Source: Apodospora peruviana
Taxonomy: Eukaryota > Ascomycota > Sordariomycetes > Sordariales > Lasiosphaeriaceae
Assembly: GCA_033439685.1 (NCBI GenBank)
Contig: JAUEDM010000007.1
Span: 124,001-188,000, forward strand
Length of the DNA stretch: 64,000 nucleotides
Direction: 5' to 3'
In this document: in pieces, positions 1 through 12,420 of the stretch
Layout of the letters: every line of letters begins with the position of its first letter
How positions within the stretch are numbered: the first letter of the stretch is position 1
Made by a program: the position numbers and the translations under genes
The notes under the pieces: generated by a model
Databases searched by the model: none
Seen by the model: the letters and a program-made list of their open reading frames with translations, nothing else
Told to the model about the DNA's origin: nothing

Positions 1-1130
1 TCCACGGGCCCGAGAAAGATAGTCTCAACCTCCGAGATGATATCCACGTCCGCCCCTGGTCTCAGAAATGAGCCAGGATGCAGGTGACACTGAAACGAGA
101 TGTAGAGACGGCCGAGGTGTGGGAACGTCTGGGAAATCAAGCCGCAGAGGACGTGCAGTGCCGAGTCTCGTCGGCTGGGATCGGCCCAAAGGGGCCTGAC
201 GTGGTCCTCCTTCCCTGTTGGAAGATGGGATGATCCGTGAAAAGCTTTAAAGGTATCTAGTTTCCACAGGAGCTCGAGAGATCGAATCCCGGCCAGATGA
301 TGGGAGGGCACGAGGCGTGGGAGGTTGAGCTGCAGATCCAGGCTGGAGATGTGAAAGGTGTTTGTGCCGTAGAGGACTTGGATGCCCTCGGCGTAGCTGT
401 GCGTTCATTATTAGTTTCGGTCTTTCACGGATGGGGCGTAAACTCACGCCTGCCGACAAGTCAAAAGCCAGCCCATAACTCCTACGAAACACGCAGCAGC
501 AGCAGCAGCAGCAGCACCATCCCCTTCAGAGCAGCTGCACATCGACTCGGATCCCAAAAGGCAACCGTCATCGCAAGGCTCTATCGTCTGCGATATCTCC
601 ATTTCGGCGTATCGCTTCAGTGTTTCGGCCTGCGAGTAGCCGGCGCGCCGGTGACAGACGCAGCTGAACCATTGCGGTCCCCGACCGGAGGTATCGAATA
701 CCAGTTCCGAGCCGATGTCGCAGTGTCGATGCGTCGTCTTCGTCGTCGGTCCCGATTCAGAACGGTACGACGGGTACGTTAAATCCATGTGCAACGTCCG
801 CCCGCCAAACGCTTCCGTCAGGATTTGGCGGCGGATTTCGGGCGGCGCACGGCTGAATAGTCCGTAGTTTTGCAACAATGTCGCTTTCCCATCTTCTTGC
901 GATGATTCTGAAGATGGTTGTTGCAATGGTGGCGTTAATGGTCTTGGGCGCGTGGCGGGAAGATAAGGGGGGAGCGAGTTCTGTTGCTGCTGCTGCTGCC
1001 GCTGCCGCTGCCGCTGCCGCTGCTCTCCGCTTCCCTTGACCTGCTGTTGTCGTAGTTTGGCTTTGCTAGTACCACCGCCCAACTTGGTTCGGACCCATTT
1101 CCTGAAGCCCGCCATTTTGACTTCAAACAC
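1..1130 (-). CDS. DUF7730 domain protein, 5' part (3' end outside window)
   Basis: Exon 1 runs from the ATG at 1130 to 448. A 51-base intron (447 to 397, GTGAGT...ACAG) joins it in frame to exon 2, which runs off the window start. The N-terminus is basic and Gln-rich, encoded by a CTG/CAG-like repeat. From about residue 85 it has the pattern LLQNYGLFSRAPPEIRRQIL followed by FGGRTLHMDL. Across the splice it reads CRQAYAEGIQVLYGTNTFHI, the hallmark CR..Y.E.I.VLY..NTF block of the fungal DUF7730 family, which is often found near F-box-like proteins. Function is unknown for the family. No membrane segment or signal peptide is visible. A second poly-Ala stretch (about residues 207-214) comes from a GCA repeat just before the splice site. 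Confidence 0.8.
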
Positions 1131-1877
1131 CGCGGGTGTGATTCGAAGACGGGAATATTATTAGGGTTGGGGGAAAGAAATAAAAGTCATGTTTCTCATG
1201 GCAATTAACCCTACCCCACTGAGTGTTTCTTACCCCAGCAGTACAGTCAGGGGTTCAGGGGTCAAAAGTTCTCCGCGCGCACTCCCGTCCTCGATTTCAC
1301 ACCAAAAAAAAAAAAAAAACGGATAAAACCCACTGTGTTTTCAACCTGCATAAAAGCATATGCCCAGGAACTCAGCAGCCAGGCCGAGTAATTCCCACTC
1401 TCATGATTTGTGGTTGAGAGAACTTGAGACGAGTGTCTGGTACGGTCAGTTAGCCTTGGAATCACGGGTGGCCTCTCAAGTGTATGCCTGCAAGAATGTA
1501 GGCTTGCGCGCGAAGGTAATTACCATACGTGGAGGGCATTTGACATACTAGAGTTACAGGCCCAGGTGGAACAGCGCGTCTGGAATTGTGTGAGGAGTGA
1601 CGCTCCGAGATACTGGTTAGCAGCGGCGGGAATTGGGCTAGTTTGCTAGCTTTGGAATGGACAGCCCGGAGGACTTGGGATAGAGATTGTTCAACGATAG
1701 CAAGCGTATAACTCAACTGTTGGCTGAGCGTGGAGAACATAAAGTGAGTGCTCTTGTAAGCCGAGGACCGATATACAATCCATTGACACAGATCAACTTG
1801 GAAAGAGTGGTGGACTTAGGCTAGGAAAACTTTGCTGAGTTGAATTGAAAGCTCTAATCATGATCTTCTAACGCTGG
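1131..1877. other. Intergenic, no gene recognised
   Basis: Holds the promoter side of the DUF7730 gene, including an A-homopolymer at about 1303-1318. An open frame on the minus strand (1740-1462) has no recognisable protein pattern and is probably chance. Confidence 0.5.
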
Positions 1878-3088
1878 CTAGGTAGGTTCAAGTTCATAAG
1901 CGACACCAAATGTTGTCAATTGATGACCCAATGCTCTCATCATCTTCAAGACCCTTGATCCTTGAGACCCGGGCGCTAACGGAAACATCCAACGAGCCGT
2001 AATGAGGCTAGCAGCAAACTTGTCGATAGGATCTCGCTTTCCGTAAAGCTGGAGAGCGATGCAGAACTTTCCGAACCACGTGTCCCTGCCGCATAGCCTC
2101 CCGAGCTATCATGTCATTAGTTGCGTCCGTGAACAACTCGCCGAGGCACTCTAACTGATTCATCGCGATTTGAGGTCGAAGTCGTCCTGTATTCCCTCGG
2201 CTCCCTTCAGGCACACCAGGAGAATGTGATAGAAGAAGCGAGATGACAAAAGAATGTCACCCTTTCTCAGCTGCTCGTCTGAGGCTGGTATTGGCAATGA
2301 TGGGAGTGTGGTTGATCATTTCCTCATTTGACGCGATCCTCTCCGCGGAGGAGGAAACACAGACCACGCATCGATCTGCAGCGCAACTCGCTAGCATGGT
2401 GGAATGCGGTGCCGGGCTTGCAAGCCTTGCACTCGCAAGAGAACATCATATACACGTATATGTAACGTCCGGCACTTCCATTTTATCTCACCGTTGTGAT
2501 GGTAGCAGATGGTGATCTCCTCGCCTGCCGCAATGTCCTTGGTAGCATACATCTCGTACCACGTTCTATTCTCCTCTGCTACGATGCTCCCATCGGGCAT
2601 CAATGAGCGCGCCACAGGCGGGTACTTGTGATTTGGAATGCAGGAATGGTTGAAGCGTGACATCAGCGGAAAAGCACCGGGTGTTTCATCACTCGGCTCA
2701 ACTGTCGGCACGCGAAACGAGTTCTGAAGGAAGCATGCCAGTGGAGTTGAAAATGGGGCTTGTCCGTTATCTCGTTGGCTGTTGAACTGTCGACGTTGCG
2801 AGGGGTTCAACTTCGCAAGAGCGGTCTGGACATCGTGATTAGTAATAAACTCTGGCAAACCCTTAAATGCGAAGAGTGGATGTCCTTTGAGGATGAGTTC
2901 GCCGCGCTTGATCGGTCGGACAGCAAAAGCACCCTAGCCTCTGTTGCCTGTTGATGGCTTCAGCTCGAACGGCGCGTCGGTGGGCAACTCGAGGCTGCGA
3001 TAGGCTGAGAGGAGCAAAACTATCATTAGAGACAGTCATGGCAGTGGTTTATTAAGTATATGTAGGGATACTTACGATACTGATCCAT
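1878..3088 (-). pseudogene. Decayed SET-domain protein gene
   Basis: The minus strand starts at an ATG (3088). A short exon and a good intron (3075-3005) lead into a SET domain: GAFAVRPIKRGELILKGHPL, then SRFNHSCIPN (the NHSC motif), then AGEEITICYHH and a post-SET-like Cys cluster CECKACKPGTAFHH. These are the fold and S-adenosylmethionine-binding signatures of SET lysine methyltransferases. The gene is broken several times. A TAG (2936-2934) lies where the conserved G-x-G of the SET N-terminus should continue. The acceptor expected before the Cys cluster is missing, and a TGA follows at 2326. Further stops interrupt the C-terminal part, although a homologous-looking tail (WFGKFCIALQLYGKRDPIDK) is still readable down to a TAG at 1878. 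A sequencing error could explain one lesion but not all of them. Confidence 0.82.
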
Positions 3089-5439
3089 GATTGCACGGCA
3101 GGAAGGGACGGGCTGAGAACAAGGTGACCCGAGTTGGGAGGTCGAAGAGATAAAGCTGAGATTTTGACGGCAGGTACTCGCCGAGATGCGTAGCGCGGTT
3201 CTTGCTGAGCAAGGCGCGTGGGCACTACTGCTGTCAAGACGAGTCGTCCTTGCTTGGATTGGCGAAGCAGGCAGACAGGAGCGGCCAGCTCCTGCTGAGA
3301 GGTGGGAGGGATGTAAGAAGGAGCGAAGGTTGACGAAGGAGAGAAAGAAAGTTTTAAGAGGAAACGACGGAGGGGTAGAACTACTTGTCGCCAGTGGGAG
3401 GAAGGTGCTCGAAGACCAAATCACTCCCTGCGGGATCTTATCGGAAGGAGTTCCACCCAAGATTGAAGACCAAACATCGGATGACCGAGTCCACAGTATT
3501 TGACTGCGGAAGGCACTCGAAGAGACGAACCACCCCGCTCGGAGTCACACCTATCAAACATTGGATGATCAAGTCCAGATTAGCTCCTGATTCAAGAGGA
3601 AGGAGCTTGAACGAACGAATCACTTCGGGTCCTCAGTCGAGTCACAAGGTTGCATCGCGACATCCAATTCTGGCCAGAATACTAACAGCCTGTTAACATA
3701 GTAAGTTCTGTGATGCTGTGCTAAATACAGTCTGCCGACGCTACTCTTTAAATATGTTCCCCGGCTTGATAAGCCGAATTGCCCGTTGACCAAGAAGCCC
3801 TGGACTCTCAATATGCAGGACATTGACCAGTTTCAAGCCGGTATCTGGATCATTATAGGTACTTGTGTTGCGTGGCTGGGCGTGATACATCTCAGGTTGT
3901 AGTGTTATAAATAGAGCCAGTTTGCTACAATCGATATTTGAATGAAATGAGACCGGATCTCCAGTAAAGGAACGACGAAATACAATGCCTGGGAGTAGTT
4001 TCCCGAAACCCACAAGCCTAGCCTCGAGGACACCAGTGGAACAACGACCCCCCAATCCTGTCCAAGACCAAAAGCTGTCTTAAAGTCGATATAATTGAAT
4101 CACCACAGCCAAAGCCAAGTGAGGTAAGTCTGTTAAGGACTCTAGTTTTTACGGACGTCTCTCAGGGTGAGTGACATTCGTCCCAAATAAAACCAAGGAA
4201 TACTGAGATCATCCATTCACAACTTTCTAACTTTGCCAAAAGGGTGAGGTAATTGCTTGTTGGGCCTCTGAGGTTCACTTGGCAACACTTGTTTGACCAG
4301 GTGATCATGTCCCAATGGAAGGCCTATCATCTGGTCATGACACGTGAGGCAACATATCCGCAACAATCCATCCAGCATCGGGCAGTCAGGGTGTCCCGCG
4401 TCGTGATATCGCATCATGGCAGGGTTTGATGGACAAAACTACAGCCGCCTAAGCTCGAAATCACGGCGCGGCGTGCTCTAGAACCGTGTATTAGCAGACT
4501 TGGGCGTCCGACACTTGAAGGCTTTCGAGCTGGGTTATCTGGATGAGGCTTGCTTGCCCCTGGATGATACAGACGACATTGATCCTTGCCAGGGCTGAGT
4601 CTAGTTTGGTTGTGCTTCGATGTTACCTCGATGGAACTATTGAAGAGTTTAGTCACTTGGCGGGCGCAATACGCATGACATGGGTTGTCTGATACGTGCA
4701 ATCCGTGCCTTGATACGCGCTTGGGATACGCATGGCATGCGAATACCAGCGACGCTACCAGGTAGTACTTGTAATTACCCAACCGCGAACCAATTACTCA
4801 AGCACTCGAGCTAGCCCAACATTCGAGGCATCCCGGCTAACCTCCTCCGACTATAGTACTCTGGATATCCATCTAGTTGCATTCCAAGACATTTTGTGCT
4901 TACTCTACGATTAGATGCAAGCGTATCTGCGTCGGTTCGGTTCGGCTATCCCATTAGAGACACCTTTCTAGTGCTTATAGTTCATCGGTGGCACAGCAAA
5001 TACTATTACTTGACGCAAAAGCCAAGGCTATGGCTGGGCCGACAACTCAAGATGCGGTGGTCGGCGCACACACCGACGGAACAATGAGTCAAGCACTCTC
5101 CATGTCGAAAACAATGTTCAGGGTTGAACTGATAATTCCGGATTCGTATTGCGACCGAGAAGGATTCGATAATTAGCTTTGCTGAACCAAGTTGGCTCTG
5201 TAGTCCGACGGAAGAGTGCGTGGGCCATATCAACCAAGCAAAGCTCAGGGGTTCAAGTTGGATGAACAATATATAACGAGGATGGTTCAGTCAAGCAATC
5301 CTTGATTCGACATCTGTCACGAAGTCGCATGCCCACCGGACTTGAGAAGTATTTACAGTACGGATTTTACTGTCACGACACCTATTGCCTCATCCTGCTT
5401 CACTGTGGCTTGTTGTCTTTGACTGTCATACTTTGAATC
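3089..5439. other. 2.35 kb without convincing coding
   Basis: Short open frames on both strands show no domain pattern and no plausible splice-linked exons. The first third holds the degenerate tandem repeat listed separately. The last part is the promoter region of the SGNH/FG-GAP gene. Confidence 0.5.
3400..3690. repeat. Degenerate tandem repeat, ~90-108 bp period, about 3 units
   Basis: Units begin at about 3400, 3508 and 3598. Each opens with GGAAGGnnCTyGAA, followed by a near-match to GACCAAATCAC. The first two units also share a later block (CAAACATCGGATGACCGAGT versus CAAACATTGGATGATCAAGT). The units have diverged, with the spacing changing from 108 to 90 bases. Confidence 0.55.
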
Positions 5440-8400
5440 ATGAGGGTGTCACTCCTTCCCTCGCTTGGGAGCTTACTTCTGACGGCCCATGGGACCGCTG
5501 GGGCAGCTCTCCTCCGTGGGACGGTTCGAGAAGTGACCGCCAACGGGTCCCATCCTTTCGCTGACTTTCTCACCTCCGAACCGGACCATGACCACGAGGT
5601 CTGGCGTCGGCAGAGCAAAGTACCCTTGCGGATCTTGTCTCTGGGGGCTTCCATCGTCCATGGCATCGGTTCCAGCGATGATAACGGGTATGTTGTTCTG
5701 GACAACTGTGCCTTTCAAAACTACTGGCTGACATATCTTGACCATTCCTCAATAGCTTTCGCAAACCCATGAGAGACGCTCTGCGCTTCGATGGTTGGGA
5801 AGTGAACATGGTCGGTAGCCAGGACGCCGGCAACATGCAGGACTGGGTAAGTATACAACCCGGCATGCTGCTGCAGTGGGGGCGGGGGGGACTCATATCT
5901 AACGGCTCTTTTCTTTTTACAGAATCATGAAGGTAACCCCGGTTTCATCATCTCTCAGGTCAGCGGCGACGGTGGCTCCTTCGCAGATTCGGCCGGCTAC
6001 AAGGCCAACGTCGTCCTCATCAATCTCGGAACCAACGACGCCAACGGCAGAGTCGACATCCCAAACGCGGGCGCGCGCATGAAGACGCTCCTGAACCAGA
6101 TCTGGAGCACCGACGGCATGTCCAGCACCTGCATTATGCTCTCGACCCTGATCCCCAGCAAGAAGGATGCCGGGCGCCAGAACAACCCCATCATCAACCG
6201 GCAGTACCGCCAGCTCGTCCAGGATCTCCAAGGCTCCAAGTGCATCTACCTGGCCGACATGGACCCAGAGAGCGGTCCGGCCGCCGGCTGGCTCTACAAC
6301 GACATTGACGAGATTGACAAAATTCATCCCAACGACCTGGGCCACCGCAAGATGGCCTACATATTCTGGCAGGCGGTGACCCGGGCCGCCAAGGACGGCA
6401 AGTTGGTGCCGGCACCACCACTGGTCTTGGGCGATTCCAACAGCGCCTGCGACAAGAAGCCCGGCGACGGCCAGTACGCCGGTGCCCTGACGCAGCTGGG
6501 CTATGGCCCGGACGACGGCGCATATCGCCACGACTCGCAGGGCATGGGCCCCGTTCTCGAGGTGCACTCGGCCTGGGACCGCAACCAGTGGCGCTTTGCT
6601 CGCCTATACGGCCGGAAGTACGACGACTTTGTCGGTTGGTTCGAGAAATCGCCGACTGAGCATGCGTTTGGTGTTTGGAAGAACTTTGGCAATGGCAACT
6701 TTAAGAAGATTGCGGACCTTGATCCTGACTTGTTCTGCAAGCCTGCCGGTGTGCACTTTATCGATATGAATGGTAAGTTCCGCCAAGGTGTTTGTGTGTA
6801 ATTATGAATCCTTCTGGCTGACCATGCTTTAATTAGCGGACGGCTACGACGATATCGTTTGTATTGACGGCGACGGCAACGCATATCTTTCCATCAATCA
6901 AAAGGACGGCACAGACACCAAGCCTCCCACCTTCAAGAGGGTCAGCGACACACCCTCAGCCTTGGTCAAAGAAACAGAAGGTTACCCGCAGGACAAAGTC
7001 TTCCTAGCTGACATTGACGGCGATGGGCGCGGCGACTACTGCATCATGGACGCCGGAGGCAACATCCGCTGCTGGCGCAACGGCTGGGCCGAGACTGCGG
7101 GCCGGTACTGGCAACCTCTCGGTCAGCGCTTCGACGCCAAGGGCAAGGGCGACTATCGCGGGGTCCGCTTCGTCGACATGAACGGTGACGGCCGCGACGA
7201 CTGGATCTGGGTCAGCGATGTCGGCGAGGTCGAGACGTGGACAAACTCACGGAGCTGCCAGGCGGGTTCCATCGGCGACGGGCTCAACGTTGCTTGGCGG
7301 CAGGGCTTCCACAAGGGCCAGTCGTCCGGATACACGCACTACGGCCTGGCCGACGAACCAGCGGCCAAGAACCGGACGACGCTGCGAGATCGCATCATGT
7401 TTGGCCGCGTCTACGGAGTACCCGAAAGCACAGGGCTCCTGGGCAGGCTCGACTACGTCTACCTGGAGCACACCAAGACGGCCGACGATGACCACAAGTT
7501 CACCATGCGGGTGTGGAAGAACACGGGCGCCGGCGGCACCAAACTGAAAGCCGACGGCGACAAGTACTGCAACATGCTCGGCCACCCCGACGGCCGCGAG
7601 GACTACGTCTGGACTCTTTCGAGCGGCCAGATGACGCTCTTTCCCAACATCGGCCGCAAGCACCTGACACAAGGCCAATCGTTCTGGGGCCCCAGCGCCG
7701 TGATCTGGGACCCGGTGAAGCTGATCAGCAAGGAGCTCGACCGGCGCGACCTGCACCTGATGGACTGGAACGGCGACGGCGCGTGCGACATCGTCTGGGT
7801 CAACCCGGACAACCAGAACCGGCCGTCGGTCTGGCTGAACCACTACAACGCCACCAAGAACTGGGACGCCGCGGCAACGTGGGAGTACTACGCCGACCCG
7901 CCCAGCGCCCGGGCGGCCGACGTGCACTGCGCCGAAACGCGGGGACTGGACCTGCACGACCTGGCCGTGCGGTTCGGCGACCTCGACGGCAACAAGCGCG
8001 ACGACTTTCTTTGCATCCGGCCCGACGGTAGGGTCACGGCCTACGTGCACAACGACGACAACAGCTGGAGGAGCATCGGCCAGGTCAAGGTCGAGGACGG
8101 CATGGACCGCGCCAATTTAAGGTGGGCTGACGTCAACGGCGACGGCCGGGACGACATGATCTGGGTCGACAAGTTCGACGGCAAAGGGGTGCCGTTCTAC
8201 AACCGCGGCTACGCCGCCGACCCTGCCGCCAACAAGGGGTCGGCCATCAGCTGGCCCCGGGCCAAGGAGGCCGCGTACGTGACGGTCAAGCGGGCCGGGA
8301 CGTGCATCTACTTCCCCGACCTCACCGGCAACGGACGCGCCGACTTGCACGCCATCCAGGGAACCTTCACCAACAAGGCCGAGACGTGGTTCAACCCGAG

Positions 8401-9914
8401 CTGCGGCTTGACCGACCGGGAGGGCGATGACCCGGGCTGCTGCGCCGATCCCCAGCTGCCCGTGCAACCGGGCACGACTCCTATCGGCGGCGGCGGCGGC
8501 GGCGGTGGTGGTGGTGGTGGTAGCGACTGTGTTTCTGGACATGGCCCCGGCGACTTCAACAACCTGTGCAAGTTCGCCTGCCACCACGGCTTCTGCCCAG
8601 ACCCGTGCGTGTGCGACGGGCACGGAACGCCCGAGGCGGCAGCACCGACGGCGGTGCTGGGCGCCGGATATCCCAACTTCGACAAGGGCAGGGAGTACGC
8701 CGAGCTCTGCTCGTGGGCATGCGGCCGGGGCACCTGTCCCTCGGAGGCGTGCACGCTCACCCCCGGTGGCGTTTTCATCCAGCAGCCCATCGGCGACGAC
8801 GACAACGACCCGGACACGACCGTGACGACAAAGTGCGTCCCGTACCCCAAGGTCTACCTCCACGGCTGCAACGTCGATTCGTGGCCCAAACGGAAAGAGT
8901 TTGACCCCTTTGCCCCCCCGTTCGACTGCGACAAGCTCGACCACGACAGCACGTGGGCCTGGATGTGCCACTGCAACGACTGCAGTCACGAGGGAGCGAA
9001 CGCAGCTTCTTATACCTTGCTGGAGCGCTGGAACCACCTCGATGCGCAGACGGCCCTGCTGGATTTGACGTTTTGGTATAACCAGGTCAGCAATTCGATT
9101 TCGCCGACGCCGCAGCTCGGTAAGGGCGACCGCTCGCTTCCGTTCGCCATCGGAAAGTATTTTGGTGGGCTGAAGAGCGAAGACAATGGTTGCCAGTGGA
9201 GGATCGGCGACCGTTGGTACTGTGATTTGATCGGGGAAAACTCTTGGTACGTTTGTTGTCCCATTGTGTGATCACATGAACAGACCCCCTGATGATTCCG
9301 TTACTGAACATTGCCCCATTTAGCTCACCGCGGGCGTGCGGCAGCAGCCAATACGCTGCTCTCGATCTGGTTCTCAAGTCCATCTACAACGTCTGGAACG
9401 TCCATAATAAGATGTACGACTCCCTCAACGGTGTTGAGACCAAACTCAAGACCCGGGTGGAAAAGGTGAGTAGTTAGTCCCATTTGTGTTTGTTCTACCC
9501 GACGTGTGAGGGAGAACGGGAGTTATTAACCAGGCATAAATAAAACGCAGCTTATTGCCAAGTTTCACATAAAGGAAGGGAAATCGGACCTCGAAATTCT
9601 TCAGCAGTCCTTGGCAGTGCTCGATATCGTTGCCGCCGTTGCGGGTGCCGGTGTCTGGTCCAAGGTAAGCAACCTGGTGAAGTAACCAGAGTGTAATTAA
9701 TAACCCCCAGCTAGCCGACAGCCCGCTGATGATGCGTTATATACAGTTTGTGAAGGCCGGCGCGTTCGCAGCATTCAGCAAGGTGGGCGCGAAAGCGCCA
9801 GAAGTGAGTGATTCGCTCAGCACGGCGCTCAATATTTACAAATTTGCCGCAGGCGAGATGGCAACAGAGTAAGTGCAGAAAAAAAAAAAAAAAAAAACCA
9901 ATAAAAACGTCCCA

Positions 9915-9961
<47 letters not shown>

Positions 9962-10991
9962 TTATTATTATTCATACACCGCTATGCGCTTAGGCGTGTC
10001 GGACCCTCAAACTATTTACTGTACAGGAAAACACGCTGCTCCTTCCGGGCAGGTCATGTGGCCTCTCACCCCCCGGAGAAAGAAAGCACGAGATTTCTAA
10101 TAACCCTCGTCCATTAGGAAGGAAAAAGAAATGGCGACTCTGAAAGAGATTGAAGCAGCAGCCGCGCTTTTCGTCACCGCGGCTCGGGAGTTCATCAAAA
10201 ATTTCATGCGACACATATACAGCGGCAGCGACTTCGGCACCAGGAGCCTGCAGGCCTTGCTAAGCAACGGCGTCTTCCTCGAGGACCTGAGCACGTACAC
10301 CAACGAAACAGGCGACGGAACTCCCGAGATAGCCAACTACTACATCGACGCCGCCACGCAGCAGCTGATCTTCCTGGGGTGGACGCTCGGCCAGAACCAA
10401 GCGCCCATGGTCATCTACGATAAGCCCGACACGGACAACCCGCTCGCGGCAATCTTCAACGACCCCAACGGAAAGTTCTACAAGGAGGAGAGGGACGTGT
10501 CGCGCATCCCGGGCAACTATAGGGCCAGCAACGGGAAAGAGTACTCCGTCTGGCTGGTGAGGTTCAATAATTACGAGGACGACGGGTCGCACACGACAAA
10601 CCCCGTCTTCAAGGCTCTCAAGGGGGTTGAGCAGCTCCATGGTAAGAATACGAACGATTGGGGCGGTGTTAGGTTCACCGACTATGCCGAGAGCGCGTTT
10701 GAGGGTTTCCTGCAGGCGGGCAAGAAGTTGCCGTACGATCTGGCACCACCGCCAGAGGGAGGCAACAACGACAACTACTACTCCCAGCTGAAGAAGGGCG
10801 GTGCGTCACCGGGCTTGTTCAAGTTGCCTGTTTGTACTGCGGGCTTGGTGGTCGAGAACATTGCTTACGTCGAGTATGCCACTGTTGAGCCGTGCAAGGA
10901 CCTGTTCCCTTGCTGCCCCATCGCCTGGAGCCTTAAGTTGGGGGATGTCTGCCAAGGGAAGGGTGCGCTCTGCGAGGAGGAGGGTCTCTAA
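5440..10991 (+). CDS. Secreted SGNH/GDSL-type esterase with FG-GAP repeats and Cys-rich modules
   Basis: Eight exons join in frame: 5440-5687, 5756-5846, 5923-6772, 6837-9246, 9324-9465, 9551-9664, 9747-9868 and 10118-10991. They encode about 1616 residues. A signal peptide is visible at residues 1 to ~22. The SGNH hydrolase domain follows: GASIVHG with candidate nucleophile Ser71, GTND at 149-152, and DKIH giving the Asp245/His248 pair. Then come multiple FG-GAP/VCBS-like Ca-binding loops (DIDGDGRGD, DMNGDGRDD, DWNGDGACD, DVNGDGRDD). After a 12-Gly linker there are two Cys-rich modules (CKFACHHGFCPDPCVC and CSWACGRGTCPSEAC) like those I associate with fungal alpha-glucanases. A ~500-residue C-terminal region has unknown function. 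Inference: an extracellular esterase acting on a polysaccharide-bound ester. The substrate is not readable from the sequence. Confidence 0.9.
9879..9958. repeat. Poly-A and (CA)n microsatellites inside an intron
   Basis: The last intron of the SGNH gene (9869-10117) is unusually long for this gene. It contains an A run (9879-9897) and a CA tract (9915-9958, about 22 units). Confidence 0.95.
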
Positions 10992-11403
10992 TCATCATCA
11001 AATTGGACCACTTGTCTGGTACTTACACTGAGTAGAACGATGCTCTTCATTTGTTGAGCTAATTAGGGAAGTAGGGGAGTTGTTATGGATAGACAGGTAG
11101 TAGTTCAATGAATGAATATTCTCATTTCGTCGCTGCTGCACCATGCATGCTATCTGAGGTATAATAAGCTCTAGAAACATACAGCACATTAGCTATGTTT
11201 CCGCAACAGTGGTGCAAAATAGTATGATCGAAAAAACCATAACCATGACTCGTGCGAGGAAAACCCATAACATCATCCACCAACTGCAACATACCTAAGG
11301 TCGACAAGTATATTCCGCCACCACACCCCTTCTCTATGTCCTATGACCTCCACTCTTTTTTTGGTGCAACCCGAACGACTCAAATACCTACCAGGTAGCT
11401 AGC
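10992..11403. other. Intergenic, no gene seen
   Basis: 3' flank between the SGNH gene and the UstYa-like fragment that converges on it. Only short chance frames are visible. Confidence 0.5.
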
Positions 11404-11747
11404 TCAGTACCTCCGACAAGCAGTCCACGTTGCCCTGACCCAGGTGGGACAGACCATGTCCGGCGTGCACTGGACATCCGCGTGCAAGATATCGTTCATC
11501 ATGACCATCCCGCAGTGATCGGTATGTTTCCACTCGGTCAGATAACTATCGATGGGCGAGTGCTCGACCATGGCCTTGTGCATCTTCTTCATCATATACT
11601 GCCCATGATTTGTTTAGCAACCCACCCACCCATCCAAATTGAACCAAAAGGAGAGAGAAAACGTACAAAGCAGTGAACGGTGTGGTAGTCCTTCTGCGTG
11701 AAAAGCTTGGGATGTTCACCACTCAAGATGATAAACTCAGCACGGGT
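11404..11747 (-). pseudogene. 5'-truncated UstYa-related fragment (HxxHC family)
   Basis: Two exons (11747-11667 and 11598-11404) joined by a good 68-base intron (GTACGT...GCAG) give the first HxxHC motif (YHTVHCFYMMKKMHKAM) and the second (WKHTDHC), ending at a TGA. This spacing is that of the UstYa-like branch whose full members begin with a membrane segment and a CG...A..GC.F block. That entire N-terminal half is missing. Upstream on this strand the sequence instead becomes the complement of another UstYa-type fragment. UstYa proteins oxidise or cyclise ribosomal peptides in dikaritin pathways. This copy is probably non-functional. Confidence 0.65.
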
Positions 11748-11782
11748 CTGCCATGTTCGTAGCTAACTGTTTGTCTGTCTAG

Positions 11783-12420
11783 GCCGCTATGTCCTCATCG
11801 CCAAAGACGAAGCTGTCGCGACGTGGGGCGAAGATGATATAGATCAGTACTGGGACCAACAACGAGGCGGATATGTTGCAGGGTGAATGCAGTCTTAACT
11901 ATCCAGTCCAGGAAAGACAAAACAAGAGAAACTGGCTAATATGATGACATGGAGATCAGGTTCGACATGTTCCACACGCTTCATTGTCTGGTATTGACCG
12001 TTCTCTGGCCTCTTCATTACCTCGTTAACAATTTGGAACTCTAACACCTGCAATAAATAGAACAATCTTCGCAAAGCGCTGAATCCGGGATACTACGGAC
12101 CAGCGGTGGAACACATGCATGGAAGCCACGGCGGGAGTCACGTCTCTCGGGCCAGCAGCGGTTCGCCTCCTCCCATACACCAAGACCATTGCATCGAGCA
12201 GATTCGGCAGTACATCATGTGCGCCGGCGACATGACGCCGATAGGAACTAGGTACTACCCGGGCCTCGGACGGAACTACGTGGTCTCGGACGTGCGGCAT
12301 ACGTGTTGGAACTTTGACCTGCTTCGTGCTTGGATGGTGGACAGATATGACGGCGCCAGTGCGGTGCAGCCTGTGTATATAGATACCTTGGTAGCCATTG
12401 GCGGGGACGGGTTTTTGTAA
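11783..12420 (+). pseudogene. 5'-truncated UstYa/DUF3328 fragment
   Basis: Three exons fit by splice site and phase: 11783-11882, 11960-11990 and 12061-12420. They give GRYVLIAKDEAVATWG, then GGYVAGFDMFHTLHCLNNLR with the first HxxHC, then HQDHCIEQIRQYIMC with the second, and a normal C-terminus. What is missing is the N-terminal membrane anchor and the ~100 residues before the first block. Upstream of the 11783 acceptor lies the oppositely oriented fragment (11747-11404), not a UstYa N-terminus. It is either a broken copy or has a distant unrecognised first exon. Both catalytic-type motifs are intact. Confidence 0.65.

Noticed and set aside
1462..1740. 92-codon minus-strand frame downstream of the SET relic
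   Set aside because: No similarity to SET C-termini and no recognisable pattern.
7247..9037. Long minus-strand open frames (267 and 306 codons)
   Set aside because: They are antisense shadows of the FG-GAP gene, whose biased GC-rich codons open the opposite frame. No protein pattern.
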